64,000 nt of DNA from Devosia sp. A8/3-2 (GCA_025452255.1 CP104974.1:620001-684000), one strand, 5' to 3'. Positions 40,679 through 49,992 are shown, counted from the stretch's first letter. Program-made: numbers and translations. Notes: generated from the letters alone by a model not told the origin.

Positions 40679-40870
40679 TAGCCTGAAAATCTGCCGAATC
40701 AGCAATGTTGAACCGCCCGCCGTCGCTTGCTAAGAGCGGCGGCGATGGTTTTGCCCGTTAACTGAGCCCAGCCCCTTGCGGGGAGCGGGGTCGATTGCCA
40801 TCTAGGGCGAGACGTGGGGCTGGTTTGATCAGGGGCGCAAGCGCCCCCAAAATGCATTCGGAGTTGTTTC

Positions 40871-42010
40871 TTGGCCAAACGGGATTTCTATGAGGTGCTT
40901 GGCGTGGCCAAGGGCGCCGACGATGCAGCGCTGAAAAGCGCCTATCGCAAGCTCGCCATGCAGCACCACCCGGATCGCAATCCCGGCAATGGGGAGGCCG
41001 AGGCCAAGTTCAAGGAAATCAACGAAGCCTACGACACGCTCAAGGACGGCCAGAAGCGCGCAGCCTATGACCGGTTCGGCCATGCCGCGTTCGAAAATGG
41101 CGGCAGGCGTGGCCCGGGCCCCGGTTTCGGCAGCGATTTCAATTCCTCCATGTCCGATATCTTTGAAGATATTTTCGGCGACTTCATGGGTGGCCAACGC
41201 CGCGGCAGGGGCGGCGGTGGCGCCGCCAAGCTGCGCGGCGCGGATTTGCGCTACAATCTTGAAATCAGCCTTGAAGAAAGCTTTGCCGGCCGCACCGTCG
41301 AGATCGACGTGCCCACGCTGGTCGGCTGCGACACTTGCGATGGCTCGGGCGCCAAGCCGGGCACCGGCACCCATACCTGCCGCCAGTGCAATGGCCATGG
41401 CAAGGTGCGCGCGGCCCGGGGCTTTTTCACCATTGAGCGGACCTGCCCGGTCTGCCGGGGCCGTGGCCAGATGATGGACCAGCCTTGCACCGATTGCGGT
41501 GGCCGGGGCCGCCGCCGAGAAAATCGCAAGCTCTCGGTCGATATTCCAAAAGGCATCGAGGACGGCACCCGCATACGCCTCGCCAATGAGGGGGAGGCCG
41601 GGCTACGCGGTGGCCCGCCGGGCGATCTTTACATCTTCATCTCGATCCGCCCGCATGAGCTGTTCCAGCGCGATGGGGCCGATCTTTATGCCCGCATTCC
41701 CATTGCCATGACCACGGCCGCGCTCGGCGGGGAATTCGAAGTGCCCACGCTCGACGCCACCCGCGCCAAGGTCAAGGTTGCCGCCGGCACCCAGCCGGGC
41801 CAGCGTGTGCGCCTCAAGGGCAAGGGCATGCCGGTGCTCCGCTCCAAGGATGTCGGCGATCTCTATGTGCAGCTCGATATCGAAACGCCGCAGGCCCTGA
41901 GCCGCAAGCAGCGCGAGCTGCTTGAGGAATTTGCCCGGCTCGAGACCGAAGAGACCAGCCCCACCTCGGGCGGCTTCTTCGACAAGCTCAAGAAGATGTT
42001 CGAGGCTTAA
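40871..42010 (+). CDS. dnaJ: Molecular chaperone DnaJ (Hsp40)
   Basis: Co-chaperone stimulating DnaK ATPase. Intact, 379 residues, complete type I layout: J domain with HPD ([20 protein letters not shown]), Gly/Phe-rich region ([10 protein letters not shown]), four-repeat zinc domain ([32 protein letters not shown]) and C-terminal substrate domain. The start is a TTG at 40871 reading [11 protein letters not shown]; no in-frame ATG lies close by, so TTG is either real or a substitution. The 192-base gap upstream contains a GGGGCGC-AA-GCGCCCC hairpin at about 40832-40848 and no clear sigma-32 promoter. Confidence 0.96.
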   Translation: MAKRDFYEVLGVAKGADDAALKSAYRKLAMQHHPDRNPGNGEAEAKFKEINEAYDTLKDGQKRAAYDRFGHAAFENGGRRGPGPGFGSDFNSSMSDIFEDIFGDFMGGQRRGRGGGGAAKLRGADLRYNLEISLEESFAGRTVEIDVPTLVGCDTCDGSGAKPGTGTHTCRQCNGHGKVRAARGFFTIERTCPVCRGRGQMMDQPCTDCGGRGRRRENRKLSVDIPKGIEDGTRIRLANEGEAGLRGGPPGDLYIFISIRPHELFQRDGADLYARIPIAMTTAALGGEFEVPTLDATRAKVKVAAGTQPGQRVRLKGKGMPVLRSKDVGDLYVQLDIETPQALSRKQRELLEEFARLETEETSPTSGGFFDKLKKMFEA

Positions 42011-42030
42011 GCCGGGGTCTCTCCCCTCGC

Positions 42031-42144
42031 GCGGTGTCATCCCGGCGCAGGCCGGGATCCATGCTGTGCTGCCACAACGAACATCATGCTGGCGGTCGGC
42101 CTTCAGCATGGATTCCGGCCTGCGCCGGAATGACATCGTGGGTG
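42031..42144. repeat. Two-armed palindromic repeat (REP/BIME-like)
   Basis: Arms TGTCATCCCGGCGCAGGCCGGGATCCATGC and GCATGGATTCCGGCCTGCGCCGGAATGACA face each other across about 40 bases, each arm itself a hairpin. Nearly the same second arm occurs at 55935-56046, including the phrase CTTCAGCATGGATTCCGG. Located between dnaJ and the flavoprotein gene; may also end dnaJ transcription. Confidence 0.85.
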
Positions 42145-42229
42145 AGGCGGGCTCAATGCTGTGGACCTCTTGCCGAATATGGGGCGCGCAGGCACAGTTG
42201 CTGCATCGCAGCAGGAATCTCTCCCCACC

Positions 42230-42775
42230 ATGCCGACCGCCCTCACCCTTTCCGGCTCCATCCGCACCGGATCGTATAATCGCCTGCTGCAGGCCCATGT
42301 GGGTCGCAAACTTGAAGAAGCCGGCGTCATCGTCACCGCGCTCGATCTCAGCGATTTCGACATGCCGATCTTCAATGAGGATCTGGAGCCCGATAACGTG
42401 CCCGAAGCCGCGGTGCGGCTGGCCGAGCTCTGGCGCAGCCATCACATCATCTTCATTGCCAGCCCCGAATATAATGGCGGAGCCTCCCCGCTCATGGTCA
42501 ACACGCTGGCTCGGGTCAGCCGCCAGCGGCCCAGCCCCTTCCAGCACGCCATATTCGGCATTGGCGGGGTCAGCTCGGGCAAATATGGCACCATCTGGGG
42601 CCTCAGCCATTTGCGCGAATCGCTGACCAAGGTCGGCGCATTGGTAGTCCCGACGCTGTTGGGAATCGGGCCGGCAACCGAGGCCTTTGACGAAGCCGGC
42701 GCCCCGGTCGAGCCGGCCATCATCCGCAAGGTCGATCAGATGGTCAAAGAACTGACCCATTTTTCGCGGGGCTAA
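42230..42775 (+). CDS. NADPH-dependent FMN reductase family protein
   Basis: Intact flavodoxin-fold reductase of 181 residues. The flavin phosphate loop is LTLSGSIRTGSYNRLL near the N-terminus, and ASPEYNGGASPLMVNTLARV is the second family mark that contacts the isoalloxazine ring. Start ATG at 42230 with little Shine-Dalgarno before it. It precedes the phosphatase-like gene by four bases, so the two are probably co-transcribed. Substrate may be quinones, chromate or azo compounds; not decidable here. Confidence 0.88.
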   Translation: MPTALTLSGSIRTGSYNRLLQAHVGRKLEEAGVIVTALDLSDFDMPIFNEDLEPDNVPEAAVRLAELWRSHHIIFIASPEYNGGASPLMVNTLARVSRQRPSPFQHAIFGIGGVSSGKYGTIWGLSHLRESLTKVGALVVPTLLGIGPATEAFDEAGAPVEPAIIRKVDQMVKELTHFSRG

Positions 42776-42779
42776 AACG

Positions 42780-43388
42780 ATGCTGGCGCTCTATGTGACC
42801 CATCCGCAAGTCAGAATGGACCCCAATGTGCCGGTGCCGCTCTGGGGTCTGTCCGAAGAGGGCAGGCGCCGCGCCGAGGCCTTCGCCGCCCGCGGCGTGA
42901 TCCCGTCCGGCGCGCCGATCTTTTCCAGCAGCGAGCGCAAGGCGGTTGAACTGGCCGAGATCATCGCCGCCGTCACCGCCAGCATCATCGCCTGCGAGCA
43001 TGCGATGGGCGAGAATGATCGCAGCGCCACCGGCTTCCTGCCGCCCGAGCTGTTCGAGGCCACGGCCGACCGCTTCTTTGGTGCGCCCGAAACCAGTATC
43101 GATGGGTGGGAGCGGGCGATCGATGCCTGTGCCCGTATCGTGGACGCCGTCGCGACCGCGCTAGCCGGTGTGTCCGACGATGCGCCCGTGGTGTTTTGCG
43201 GCCATGGCGCGGTGGGCACATTGCTCAAATGCCATGTCGGGGGCCGTGCCATCACCCGCGCCGAAGACCGGGGCCACACTGGCGGCCCGGGCGGCGGCAA
43301 TGGCTTTGTGTTCGACTTTACCGCCCGGCAATTGCACAGCGAATGGACCCGCATCGAGGATATCGCGGCGGGCTGGCACCAGCGCTGA
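42780..43388 (+). CDS. Histidine-phosphatase-superfamily-like protein lacking the RHG motif
   Basis: Intact, 202 residues. Fold marks of the phosphoglycerate-mutase-like superfamily are present: LSEEGRRRAEAFAARGV, IFSSSERKAVELAEII (the conserved Ser-x-x-x-R/A-x-x-T-A region) and VVFCGHGAVGTLLKCHVGG with the second catalytic histidine. The N-terminal catalytic R-H-G, however, is replaced by YVTHPQVRMDPNVPVPLWGL: the histidine is kept, Arg and Gly are not. An acidic residue expected near the middle (ENDRSATG) may remain. Phosphatase activity is therefore uncertain. Confidence 0.8.
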   Translation: MLALYVTHPQVRMDPNVPVPLWGLSEEGRRRAEAFAARGVIPSGAPIFSSSERKAVELAEIIAAVTASIIACEHAMGENDRSATGFLPPELFEATADRFFGAPETSIDGWERAIDACARIVDAVATALAGVSDDAPVVFCGHGAVGTLLKCHVGGRAITRAEDRGHTGGPGGGNGFVFDFTARQLHSEWTRIEDIAAGWHQR

Positions 43389-43451
43389 GACTTGCGGCGC
43401 AGCTGGATTTGCTTTAACGCGACAGCAATAGCGACATCGGAGGGAAAGACC

Positions 43452-44146
43452 ATGACTGGCCAGTTGATCGTGGGCCTCGACGTTTCGTCACGCGCGCCGA
43501 GGAAATCGTTTCCCTGCTGGGCGATAGCGTCGATTTCTACAAGATCGGCTATCAGTGCTTTTACGGCGCCGACGGTTATGCGCTAGGCCGCGACCTGCTC
43601 AAGGCCGGCAAGAAAGTATTCTTCGACCTCAAGCTGCTCGATATCGACAACACGGTCGAAAAGGGCGTGGCCGCCATTGCTGAAACCGGCGCCACCATGC
43701 TGACCGTGCATGCCTATCCCAAAACGATGCAGGCGGCCGCCAAGGCCGCCCGGGGCTCCGATCTCTGTGTGCTCGGCGTCACCGTTTTGACCTCGATGGA
43801 CGATGCGGACGTCAAGGATGCCGGCTATGCCCGCGACGCGGCAGGGCTGGTGGCGCTGCAGGCGCAGCAGGCGCGCGATGCCGGCATTGGCGGGGTGGTG
43901 ACCTCCCCGCACGAGGCCGAAATGGTGCGCACCATTATCGGGCACAAAATGGCCATCGTCACCCCGGGCATTCGCCCGGCCGGTTCGGCAATGGGCGATC
44001 AGAAGCGGGTCATGGCCCCGGCCGAGGCGCTGGCGCTGGGCGCCACGCATCTGGTGGTGGGCCGCCCCATTATCGCGGCGCCCGATCCCAAGGCAGCAGC
44101 CGAGGCGATCCTCAAGGAAATGAACAGCGGCACGCGGCTCGCATGA
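43452..44146 (+). CDS. pyrF: Orotidine 5'-phosphate decarboxylase (one frameshift)
   Basis: Last step of UMP synthesis. [10 protein letters not shown] at the N-terminus, the catalytic D-x-K-x-x-D signature in [20 protein letters not shown], and the phosphate-binding [15 protein letters not shown] near the end. A base is missing at about 43495 (SSRA | [10 protein letters not shown]). ATG at 43452 with a ggaggg site. Joined length about 231 residues. Its TGA overlaps the start of the next gene by four bases (ATGA). Confidence 0.95.
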
Positions 44147-44912
44147 GGCGATATTCAGCCTGCATCGACATGCTCTTCGTGCCCGAAACGGCCGATGTGG
44201 CGCAGCGCATTCACCGGCCAAGGCGGCCGGCATGGATGCGGTGGAATTCTGGTTGTGGTCCAACAAGGATCTCAACGCCATTGAGGACGCGTTGGGCGCG
44301 ACCGGGCTGGCTTTGGCGGGCATCGTTGCCGAGCCCTTTGCCGAACTGACGCGCACCAGCGATCACAACCGCTTTCTCGACGGGCTGGCGCAAGGCCTTG
44401 CCGTCGCGCAGCGGCTGGGCACCAAGGTGATGATCGCCCGGGCCGGACCGCTGCTGGCGGACGTGTCGCGCGAGAGCCAGCATGATGCGCTGGCCGAGGC
44501 CATGGCGCGCTCGGCCGATGTGCTCAAGGGCTCGGGCGTGCAGCTGGCGCTGGAGCCGCTCAACACCCCGGTCGATCATGCCGGCTATTATCTGCATTCG
44601 ACCCTCGAAGGTCTCGACATTGTCGAAGCGGTGAACCGTCCCGAAATCGCGCTGCTCTACGACCTCTACCATTCCATGGTGATGGGCGAAGTGCCCCAGG
44701 ACGTGCTGGCCGGCCGGGTCGACCGCATCGCCCATATCCACGTCGCCGACCATCCCGGCCGCAACCAGCCGGGCACGGGTGGGCTGCCGCTGGCACCGAC
44801 ACTCGATTGGCTCGCCGCCAATGGCTATGGCGGCTATGTCGGGCTGGAATTCAGGCCGACCGGCGCCACGGCCGTGGCGCTGGATGAAACGCGGGTAGCT
44901 TTGGGGCGCTAA
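44143..44912 (+). CDS. Hydroxypyruvate isomerase-like TIM-barrel protein (one frameshift)
   Basis: Xylose-isomerase-like TIM barrel. SACIDMLF at the start, [14 protein letters not shown], the metal ligands in [46 protein letters not shown] and [10 protein letters not shown] are all in the pattern of hydroxypyruvate/xylose isomerase-like proteins (Hyi family). A break at about 44220 follows QRIH. Joined length about 256 residues. Overlaps pyrF by four bases at the start and the convergent kinase gene by four bases at the end. The true substrate could be another ketose. Confidence 0.83.
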
Positions 44913-45912
44913 CCCGCCAGCCCGTGCGCTTCTGCCAGCCCGGTCAATTCCACCAGCGGCCGCGCACCGATATGGCTGATGACTTCCGACGCCGCCGGGC
45001 ATCCGGTCTTGAGCGCCGATTCCATCGACTGCCCGCGCGCCATGCCCAGCAAAAACCCCGAGGCAAACAGATCGCCGGCGCCGGTCGCGTCGACCACCTT
45101 GTCGACCGGGAAGGCCGGCACCGAGGTGATCTCGCCATTATAGACCGCCATGGCGCCATCGGCGCCCATGGTGATGGCGGCCAGTTCGGCATCCTTGGCG
45201 ATTTCGTGCACGGCTTCGCCCAGATCGTCGGTCTGATAGAGCGACTTCAGCTCATGCACATTGGCAAAGACGTAGTCGATGGTCTTACTGCGGATCAGGT
45301 CCAGAAATTCGGCGCGATAGCGATCGACGCAGAACGGGTCCGAGAGGGTGAAAGCCGCGGCGCGCTCATTCTTGTGCGCGTAATGAGCGGCCAGCACGAA
45401 GGCCTTTTGGCTTCGACCGGGTCCCACAAAAAGCCTTCCATATAGGTGATGGCGGCGGCGCCGATCTCGTCAGGGCGGATATCGGCCTCGGTCAATTGGT
45501 GGCAGGCGCCGAGATACGTATTCATGGTACGCTCGCCATCTTCGCTAAGGAAGATCATGGAGCGGGCCGTCAGCGCGCCATTCTTGAGCCGGCTGGTGGC
45601 ATAATGCACGCCGATAGCGTCGAGATCGCTTTCGAACACATCGCCCAGCGGATCATCGGCCACCTTGCCGACAAAGGCAGCGCGGCCGCCCAAAGAGGCA
45701 ACGCCAGCCGCCGTATTGGCGGCGCTACTGCCCGAAATCTGCTGCCGCGTGATCGGCATCTTGCCGTAAAGGTCTTCGGCCCGATCGGTATCGATCAGGT
45801 GCATGATGCCCTCGCTCATGCCTTCGCGTTCGATGAACCCAGCCTCGACCGGCGCGATGATGTCGACAATCGCATTGCCGATGGTGAGGACGTCAAAACG
45901 GGTATGGGACAT
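44909..45912 (-). CDS. PfkB family kinase, probable adenosine kinase (one frameshift)
   Basis: Ribokinase-fold kinase. RFDVLTIGNAIVDIIAPVEA at the start, SGSSAANTAAGVASLGGRAA (signature 1 region), MNTYLGACHQLTEADI, and the C-terminal VVDATGAGDLFASGFLLGMA with the catalytic Asp in DATGAGD. The wording matches alphaproteobacterial adenosine kinases closely. A run of A one base short at about 45405 (EAK | KAFVLAAHY) causes the break. Joined length about 334 residues. Alternative: another sugar/nucleoside kinase of the same superfamily. Confidence 0.87.
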
Positions 45913-45952
45913 GCAGGGGGTCCGCCGGTGAGGAAATTTTCCGACGCCCGGT

Positions 45953-46543
45953 TTAGACGGGCAGGATCGCCGGGGCAAGCCTTAGAGATGTTCTGACGAT
46001 CTCGGCGATCAACGCCTCGGTATCCTCCCCAGCCCGGATGGCGATCTGGCCGTCGAGTAAGAGCACCGCCAGCCCGTGCACTCTTGCCCAGGGCCGCGAG
46101 CGCGGTGATGCGGCCGGTCTTGGTGTCGCCACCGCTGATATGGCGCAGGGTTTCGAACGCCGCGTCGGCGGCCATGCGCAGGCCGGGGCGGCCGTCCTTT
46201 TGAGCTGGGGCGAGAACATCAGCCGGAACAGATTGGCATTGTCGAGCGCGAACAGCACATAGGTCTTGCCCATGGCTGCCATCAGGTCAGGCGGATTGGC
46301 GAGAGGTATGGCCTCCATGGCGGCGGTGAAGCGCTGGAAGCCGGTAACGGCCAAGGCCTCGAGCAAAGCCGCCCGGCCATCGAAATGGCGATAGGGCGCG
46401 GCAGCCGAAACGCCGACGGCACGGGCCAGATCGCGCAGGCCCAGTCCCGCCTCGCCCTCGCGCTCGAGAATGATGAGGGCTGCTTCGAGCAGGGCTCGGC
46501 GGAGATTGCCGTGATGATAGGGAGCGTTGATGGATGTTGACAT
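45953..46543 (-). CDS. TetR/AcrR family transcriptional regulator (compensating frameshifts)
   Basis: N-terminal helix-turn-helix: YHHGNLRRALLEAALIILER then LRDLARAVGVSAAAPYRHFD. The C-terminal ligand domain is the WHG type (FALDNANLFRLMFSPQLKRT). Two opposite indels near 46190 and 46090 put the short stretch AADAAFETLRHISGGDTKTG in another frame; the protein returns to the first frame at VHGLAVLLLDGQIAIRAGED and ends at 45953. About 196 residues. Divergent from the DUF2214 gene, with a clear two-copy site between and across its own start codon. Confidence 0.87.
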   Translation of the reverse strand: MSTSINAPYHHGNLRRALLEAALIILEREGEAGLGLRDLARAVGVSAAAPYRHFDGRAALLEALAVTGFQRFTAAMEAIPLANPPDLMAAMGKTYVLFALDNANLFRLMFSPQLKRTAAPACAWPPTRRSKPCAISAVATPRPAASPRSRPWARVHGLAVLLLDGQIAIRAGEDTEALIAEIVRTSLRLAPAILPV

Positions 46544-46583
46544 TGATCACATGAAGGAGCAGATATGTGAACATTGATAACAT
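46534..46583. promoter_or_regulatory. Two-copy operator candidate for the TetR regulator
   Basis: ATGTTGACATTGATCACAT (46534-46552) and ATGTGAACATTGATAACAT (46565-46583): 16 of 19 bases identical, starts exactly 31 bases (about three helical turns) apart. Each contains a small palindrome ATGT-N2-ACAT. The first copy covers the TetR start codon (46541-46543); the second precedes the DUF2214 gene. Autoregulation plus control of DUF2214 is the natural inference. Confidence 0.65.
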
Positions 46584-46603
46584 GGAGCGTTGAGGGCTCG
46601 CAA

Positions 46604-47059
46604 ATGGATATCGGACTCATCCCGGCCATTGCTCACCATCTGGCGGTCTTTGCCCCGGTCGGCATCCTCGCCGCCGAATTCGCCCTGCTGCGGCCGGGCA
46701 TTGCCGGCCCGCGACTCAACCAGCTGGCCCGGATCGATGGCGCCTATGGCGGGGTGGCGATGCTCGTGATCGCCGTCGGGTTCACCCGCGTCTTTTTCGG
46801 TGGCGTGGATGCCAGCTATTACCTCACCAATTTCGCCTTCTGGGCCAAGATGGCGGCCTTCGTCGTGGTGGGCCTGCTCTCGATCCAGCCGACCCTGTCG
46901 CTGGTGCGCTGGCGCAAGAGTCTGGCGAGCGAACCGGACTTTGCCCCGCCCGCCAGCGAAATCGCCGCGAGCCGAAAATTCGTGCATGGCGAAGTGGCGA
47001 TATTGGTGCTGATCCCGATTTTCGCCGCGGCCATGGCGCGGGGCTATGGGGCGGTCTAA
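46604..47059 (+). CDS. DUF2214 family membrane protein
   Basis: Intact, 151 residues, four predicted membrane helices (FAPVGILAAEFALL; GGVAMLVIAVGFTRVFFG; FAFWAKMAAFVVVGLLS; VAILVLIPIFAAAMA). Members of this family are small inner-membrane proteins without known function. Start ATG at 46604, preceded by ttgagggctcg. Its last codon region overlaps the convergent nth stop by four bases. Paired divergently with a TetR gene, it may be an inducible transporter or redox-related membrane protein; that is speculation from context. Confidence 0.85.
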   Translation: MDIGLIPAIAHHLAVFAPVGILAAEFALLRPGIAGPRLNQLARIDGAYGGVAMLVIAVGFTRVFFGGVDASYYLTNFAFWAKMAAFVVVGLLSIQPTLSLVRWRKSLASEPDFAPPASEIAASRKFVHGEVAILVLIPIFAAAMARGYGAV

Positions 47060-47731
47060 GTCCCCCGAGGCAGCGGCGATTTCGGCTCAAACCGGCACCA
47101 TTCGGCAATAGCGCAGCGCCAGCATTCGGGCTTGCGCGCCTTGCAGACATAGCGGCCGTGCAGGATCAGCCAATGATGCGCATGCAACAAATATTGCGGC
47201 GGGATGACCTTGAGCAGCGCCTGTTCCACCGCCAGCGGCGTCGCGCCGGGCGCTAGGCCCCGTGCGGTTGCCAACACGGAACAGATGCGTGTCCACGGCG
47301 ATGGTGGGTTGCTTGAACCAGATATTGAGCACCACATTGGCGGTCTTGCGGCCAACGCCGGGCAGGGCTTCGAGCGCCTCACGATCGTCCGGCACCTCCC
47401 CGCCGTGCCGCTCCAGCAGCAATTGGCTCAGCGCAAAGACATTCTTGGCCTTGGTGCGGAACAGACCAATAGTCTTGATCTGCCGCTCGATCTCTTCCTG
47501 ACCCAAAGCCACCATGGCAGCCGGCGAGGGGGCGAGTTCGAAGAGGCTTTTGGTGGCCTTGTTAACGCCGAGGTCGGTGGCCTGCGCCGACAGCACCACC
47601 GCCACCAAAAGGGTAAAAGCATTGATATAATCGAGCTCGCCCTTGGGCTCGGGCTCGATTTCATGAAACCGAGCGAAGATGGCTTCGACATCGGCTTTGG
47701 GCAGGCTCTTCACTTTTTTTGCCACGGCCAT
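47056..47731 (-). CDS. nth: Endonuclease III (one frameshift)
   Basis: DNA glycosylase/AP lyase for oxidised pyrimidines. Helix-hairpin-helix LEALPGVGRKTANVVLN with the catalytic lysine, then the catalytic aspartate in IAVDTHLFRVGNR, and the [4Fe-4S] loop CKARKPECWRCAIAEWC (C-x6/7-C-x2-C-x5-C). A one-base insertion near 47253 breaks the frame after NRTG; LAPGATPLAVEQALLKVIPP follows. Start ATG at 47731 (MAVAKKVKSLPKADV); an upstream in-frame ATG exists but overlaps the divergent gene. About 224 residues. Confidence 0.93.
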
Positions 47732-47777
47732 TCTCTCGACACTGATTCTGCGCCTATAGTCTTTCCCAGAGACAGCC

Positions 47778-48258
47778 ATGCCGATGCAAGCCACAACCAC
47801 TTCGCCGTTGTTTGCCGCTGAACTGACCCCCATCGCACGCTGGGACGGGGCGGCCTGCGGCTGGTCATTGCCCTCGTGGTTCTGCTGATCCTGTCGCCGC
47901 TCTTGCTGGCGGCGCCGGGCGGCGTCTGGCCGCTCCTCGTTTTCATCACCCTTGATGTTATCGCCATTGCCGCGACGCTGTTATTCTCCTCCCGCCGGGG
48001 CAAAGGCGTGAGATTATCCGGCTGTGGTCCGATCAGCTCGAAATCGTCAGCATGGATGCCAAGGGCGATCGCGTCTTGCGCCGGTTCAATCCCAAAAGTG
48101 TGCGCTCGGTGCTCGACCGGGACGTCAATGAAAAGACGCTGGCGCTGCATCTGCGCGCCAATCGGGACGAGATGGAAATCGGCGCCTTCCTCAATGGCGA
48201 TGACAAGGCCAGTTTCGCCAAGGCGTTCGGCACGGCCCTGCGCAAGGCGCGGGCCTAG
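47778..48258 (+). CDS. DUF2244 family membrane protein (two frameshifts)
   Basis: Small integral membrane protein. SPLFAAELTPHRTLGRGGLR, a break near 47830, two helices (LVIALVVLLILSPLLLAAPG; VWPLLVFITLDVIAIAATLL), a second break near 48008, then a cytoplasmic tail with EIVSMDAKGDRVLRRFNPKS and the family-typical EIGAFLNGDDKASFAKAFGT. About 160 residues. Function unknown. ATG at 47778, divergent from nth across 46 bases; the pairing of nth and DUF2244 is common in alphaproteobacteria. Confidence 0.85.
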
Positions 48259-48343
48259 CATCCTCGTGTCAAAACCGGGTCGCATTCACGGCCGCTAAAG
48301 CCTAGATCAAAGCCATGACGAAAAACCGATCATGGGTGTCCCG

Positions 48344-49214
48344 ATGAACCAGATCATGCCCCTCACGCCCGATACCGATTACAGAAACCATTCAGGCCGC
48401 CATCCGCTATCTCAGCGAGAACGGCCCCGACGTCGCCGACCTGCCGCGCTTTGGCCGCGCGCTGGGGCTGACCGAGCGGCAGCTGACCGATCTCTTCCGC
48501 CGCTGGTGCGGCCTATCGCCCAAGAGCTTTGCCCGGGCCGTGGCGCTCGACCATGCCAAGAGCCTGTTGCGGGCGAAGGAAAGCGTGCTCGACACCACTT
48601 ATGAAGTGGGTCTCAGCTCGACCTCGCGCCTGCACGATCTGTTCGTGGCCTATGAAGCCATGCCGCCGGGGATTTTCCGCGCCGGCGGCTCAGCCTCGAC
48701 ATGGTTTGGGGCGTCGGCCCCTCGCCCTTTGGCTCGGCCGTGGTCACCGCCACCGAATATGGCATGTCGGGCTCGGGCTTTGCCGATGCCAATACAACAG
48801 TCGAACAGGCCTTCGAGGACTCGGCCAATCGCTGGCCCAATGCCCGCTTCACCCGCAATGACGCCAAGGTGGCCCCGATGATCGCCCGGGCGTTCTGATC
48901 CGGCCCATTGGTCGGCCGATCGGCCGGTGCGGGTGGTGCTGATCGGCACCGATTTTGAGGTCAAGGTCTGGGAAACGCTGCTCAAGATTCCGGTGGGGCA
49001 GGCGACGACCTATTCGGCAGTCGCCAACCATATCGGCCGGCCCACGGCATCACGCGCAGTCGGGGCGGCGGTGGGCAAGAACCCGATCAGCTTCGTCGTG
49101 CCGTGCCATCGCGTGGTGGGCACATCAGGCGCGCTGACCGGCTATCACTGGGGCGTGCCGCGCAAGCGGGCGATTCTGGGCTGGGAAGCCGGCGTGATTT
49201 CGGCTGCGCATTAA
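48344..49214 (+). CDS. Ada-like AraC-HTH / O6-methylguanine-DNA methyltransferase (several frameshifts)
   Basis: Fusion of an AraC-type DNA-binding domain and a suicide methyltransferase that repairs O6-alkylguanine. HTH: ADLPRFGRALGLTERQLTDL and RWCGLSPKSFARAVALDHAK. The Ada-like middle (WGVGPSPFGSAVVTATEYGM) leads to the MGMT active site PISFVVPCHRVVGTSGALTG, with Cys in PCHR. Breaks: an extra A at 48383 (tac-A-gaaacc), near 48690 and near 48898. The N-terminal methyl-phosphotriester cysteine domain of true Ada is absent. Start ATG at 48344 or 48332. About 290 residues. Confidence 0.87.
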
Positions 49215-49228
49215 GTTTCACGTGAATC
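49215..49228 (+). repeat. parS-like 14-mer GTTTCACGTGAATC, copy 5
   Basis: Exact copy beginning at the base after the stop codon of the Ada-like gene. See the finding on this motif. Confidence 0.85.
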
Positions 49229-49241
49229 GGTGGGATCGGAG

Positions 49242-49355
49242 TACCCCCTCCTAGCCTCCCCTGATAGGGGGAGGGACCGCCTTGTGGCTAGGGCTCGATC
49301 GCGTTCCAAGAGTGGAGAGATCCCTCCCCTATCAGGGGGAGGTTAGGTGGGGGTA
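49242..49355. repeat. Long near-perfect inverted repeat (MITE-like or hairpin repeat)
   Basis: Terminal arms of about 35 bases, starting TACCCCCTCCTAGCCTCCCC and ending GGGGGAGGTTAGGTGGGGGTA, are reverse complements with about four differences, and flank 44 bases without a reading frame. Each arm also contains its own hairpin (CTCCCCTGATAGGGGGAG). Located between the Ada-like gene and the convergent gpmA stop, where it could also terminate transcription. Confidence 0.75.
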
Positions 49356-49360
49356 TCCCC

Positions 49361-49975
49361 TTAAATCTCGATCCGCGCTTCGAGCTGCCCCTCAGCCCCA
49401 ATATTATACACCGTGGGCTGACCCGTCCCGATCTCGCGCTTCAAGATCTGTTCCGGCGTCAGCCCTTCAATCGCCATCACCAGCGCCCGCAGCGAATTGC
49501 CATGGGCGGCGATCAGGATGGTCTTGCCGGCTTTCAGCAGCGGCAGGATCTCGGCGTCGTAATAGGGCAGGGTACGCGCAGCCGTGTCCTTCAGGCTCTC
49601 ACCACCCGGCGGGGGCACGTCGAAGGAACGGCGCCAGATCAGCACCTGCTCCTCGCCCCATTTCTCGCGGGCATCATCCTTATTGAGACCCGACAGGTCG
49701 CCATAATCGCGTTCGTTGAGCGCGATATTGCGGGTGATGGTGACATTGAGAATGTCCATCTCTTCCAGCATCAGGTCCAGCGTATGCTGGGCGCGGCGCA
49801 GGGCGGAGGTGTAATAAAGATCGGGCACGATGCCCTTGGCCTTGAGCGCCTTGCCGGTGGCGCGGGCTTCGCCAATGCCCTTTTCGGTCAGGTCCGGATT
49901 GCGCCAGCCGGTAAACAGGTTCTTGAGGTTCCACTCGCTTTCGCCGTGGCGCACGAGGATCAGGGTGCCGGTCAT
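49361..49975 (-). CDS. gpmA: 2,3-bisphosphoglycerate-dependent phosphoglycerate mutase
   Basis: Interconverts 3- and 2-phosphoglycerate in glycolysis. Intact, 204 residues, the short alphaproteobacterial form. The phosphohistidine motif is [13 protein letters not shown], then [20 protein letters not shown], the acid [15 protein letters not shown], and the second histidine [16 protein letters not shown]. Start ATG at 49975; it lies 17 bases after the dapB stop on the same strand. In Hyphomicrobiales dapB-gpmA is a conserved pair. Confidence 0.95.
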   Translation of the reverse strand: MTGTLILVRHGESEWNLKNLFTGWRNPDLTEKGIGEARATGKALKAKGIVPDLYYTSALRRAQHTLDLMLEEMDILNVTITRNIALNERDYGDLSGLNKDDAREKWGEEQVLIWRRSFDVPPPGGESLKDTAARTLPYYDAEILPLLKAGKTILIAAHGNSLRALVMAIEGLTPEQILKREIGTGQPTVYNIGAEGQLEARIEI

Positions 49976-49992
49976 GTTCTGATTGTCCTTGT

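Noticed and set aside
40832-40848. Hairpin GGGGCGC-AA-GCGCCCC upstream of dnaJ as a terminator of the hydrolase gene
   Set aside because: It is followed by CAAAATG, not a T-run, on the plus strand, and lies only about 20 bases before the dnaJ start; a 5' UTR hairpin is as likely.
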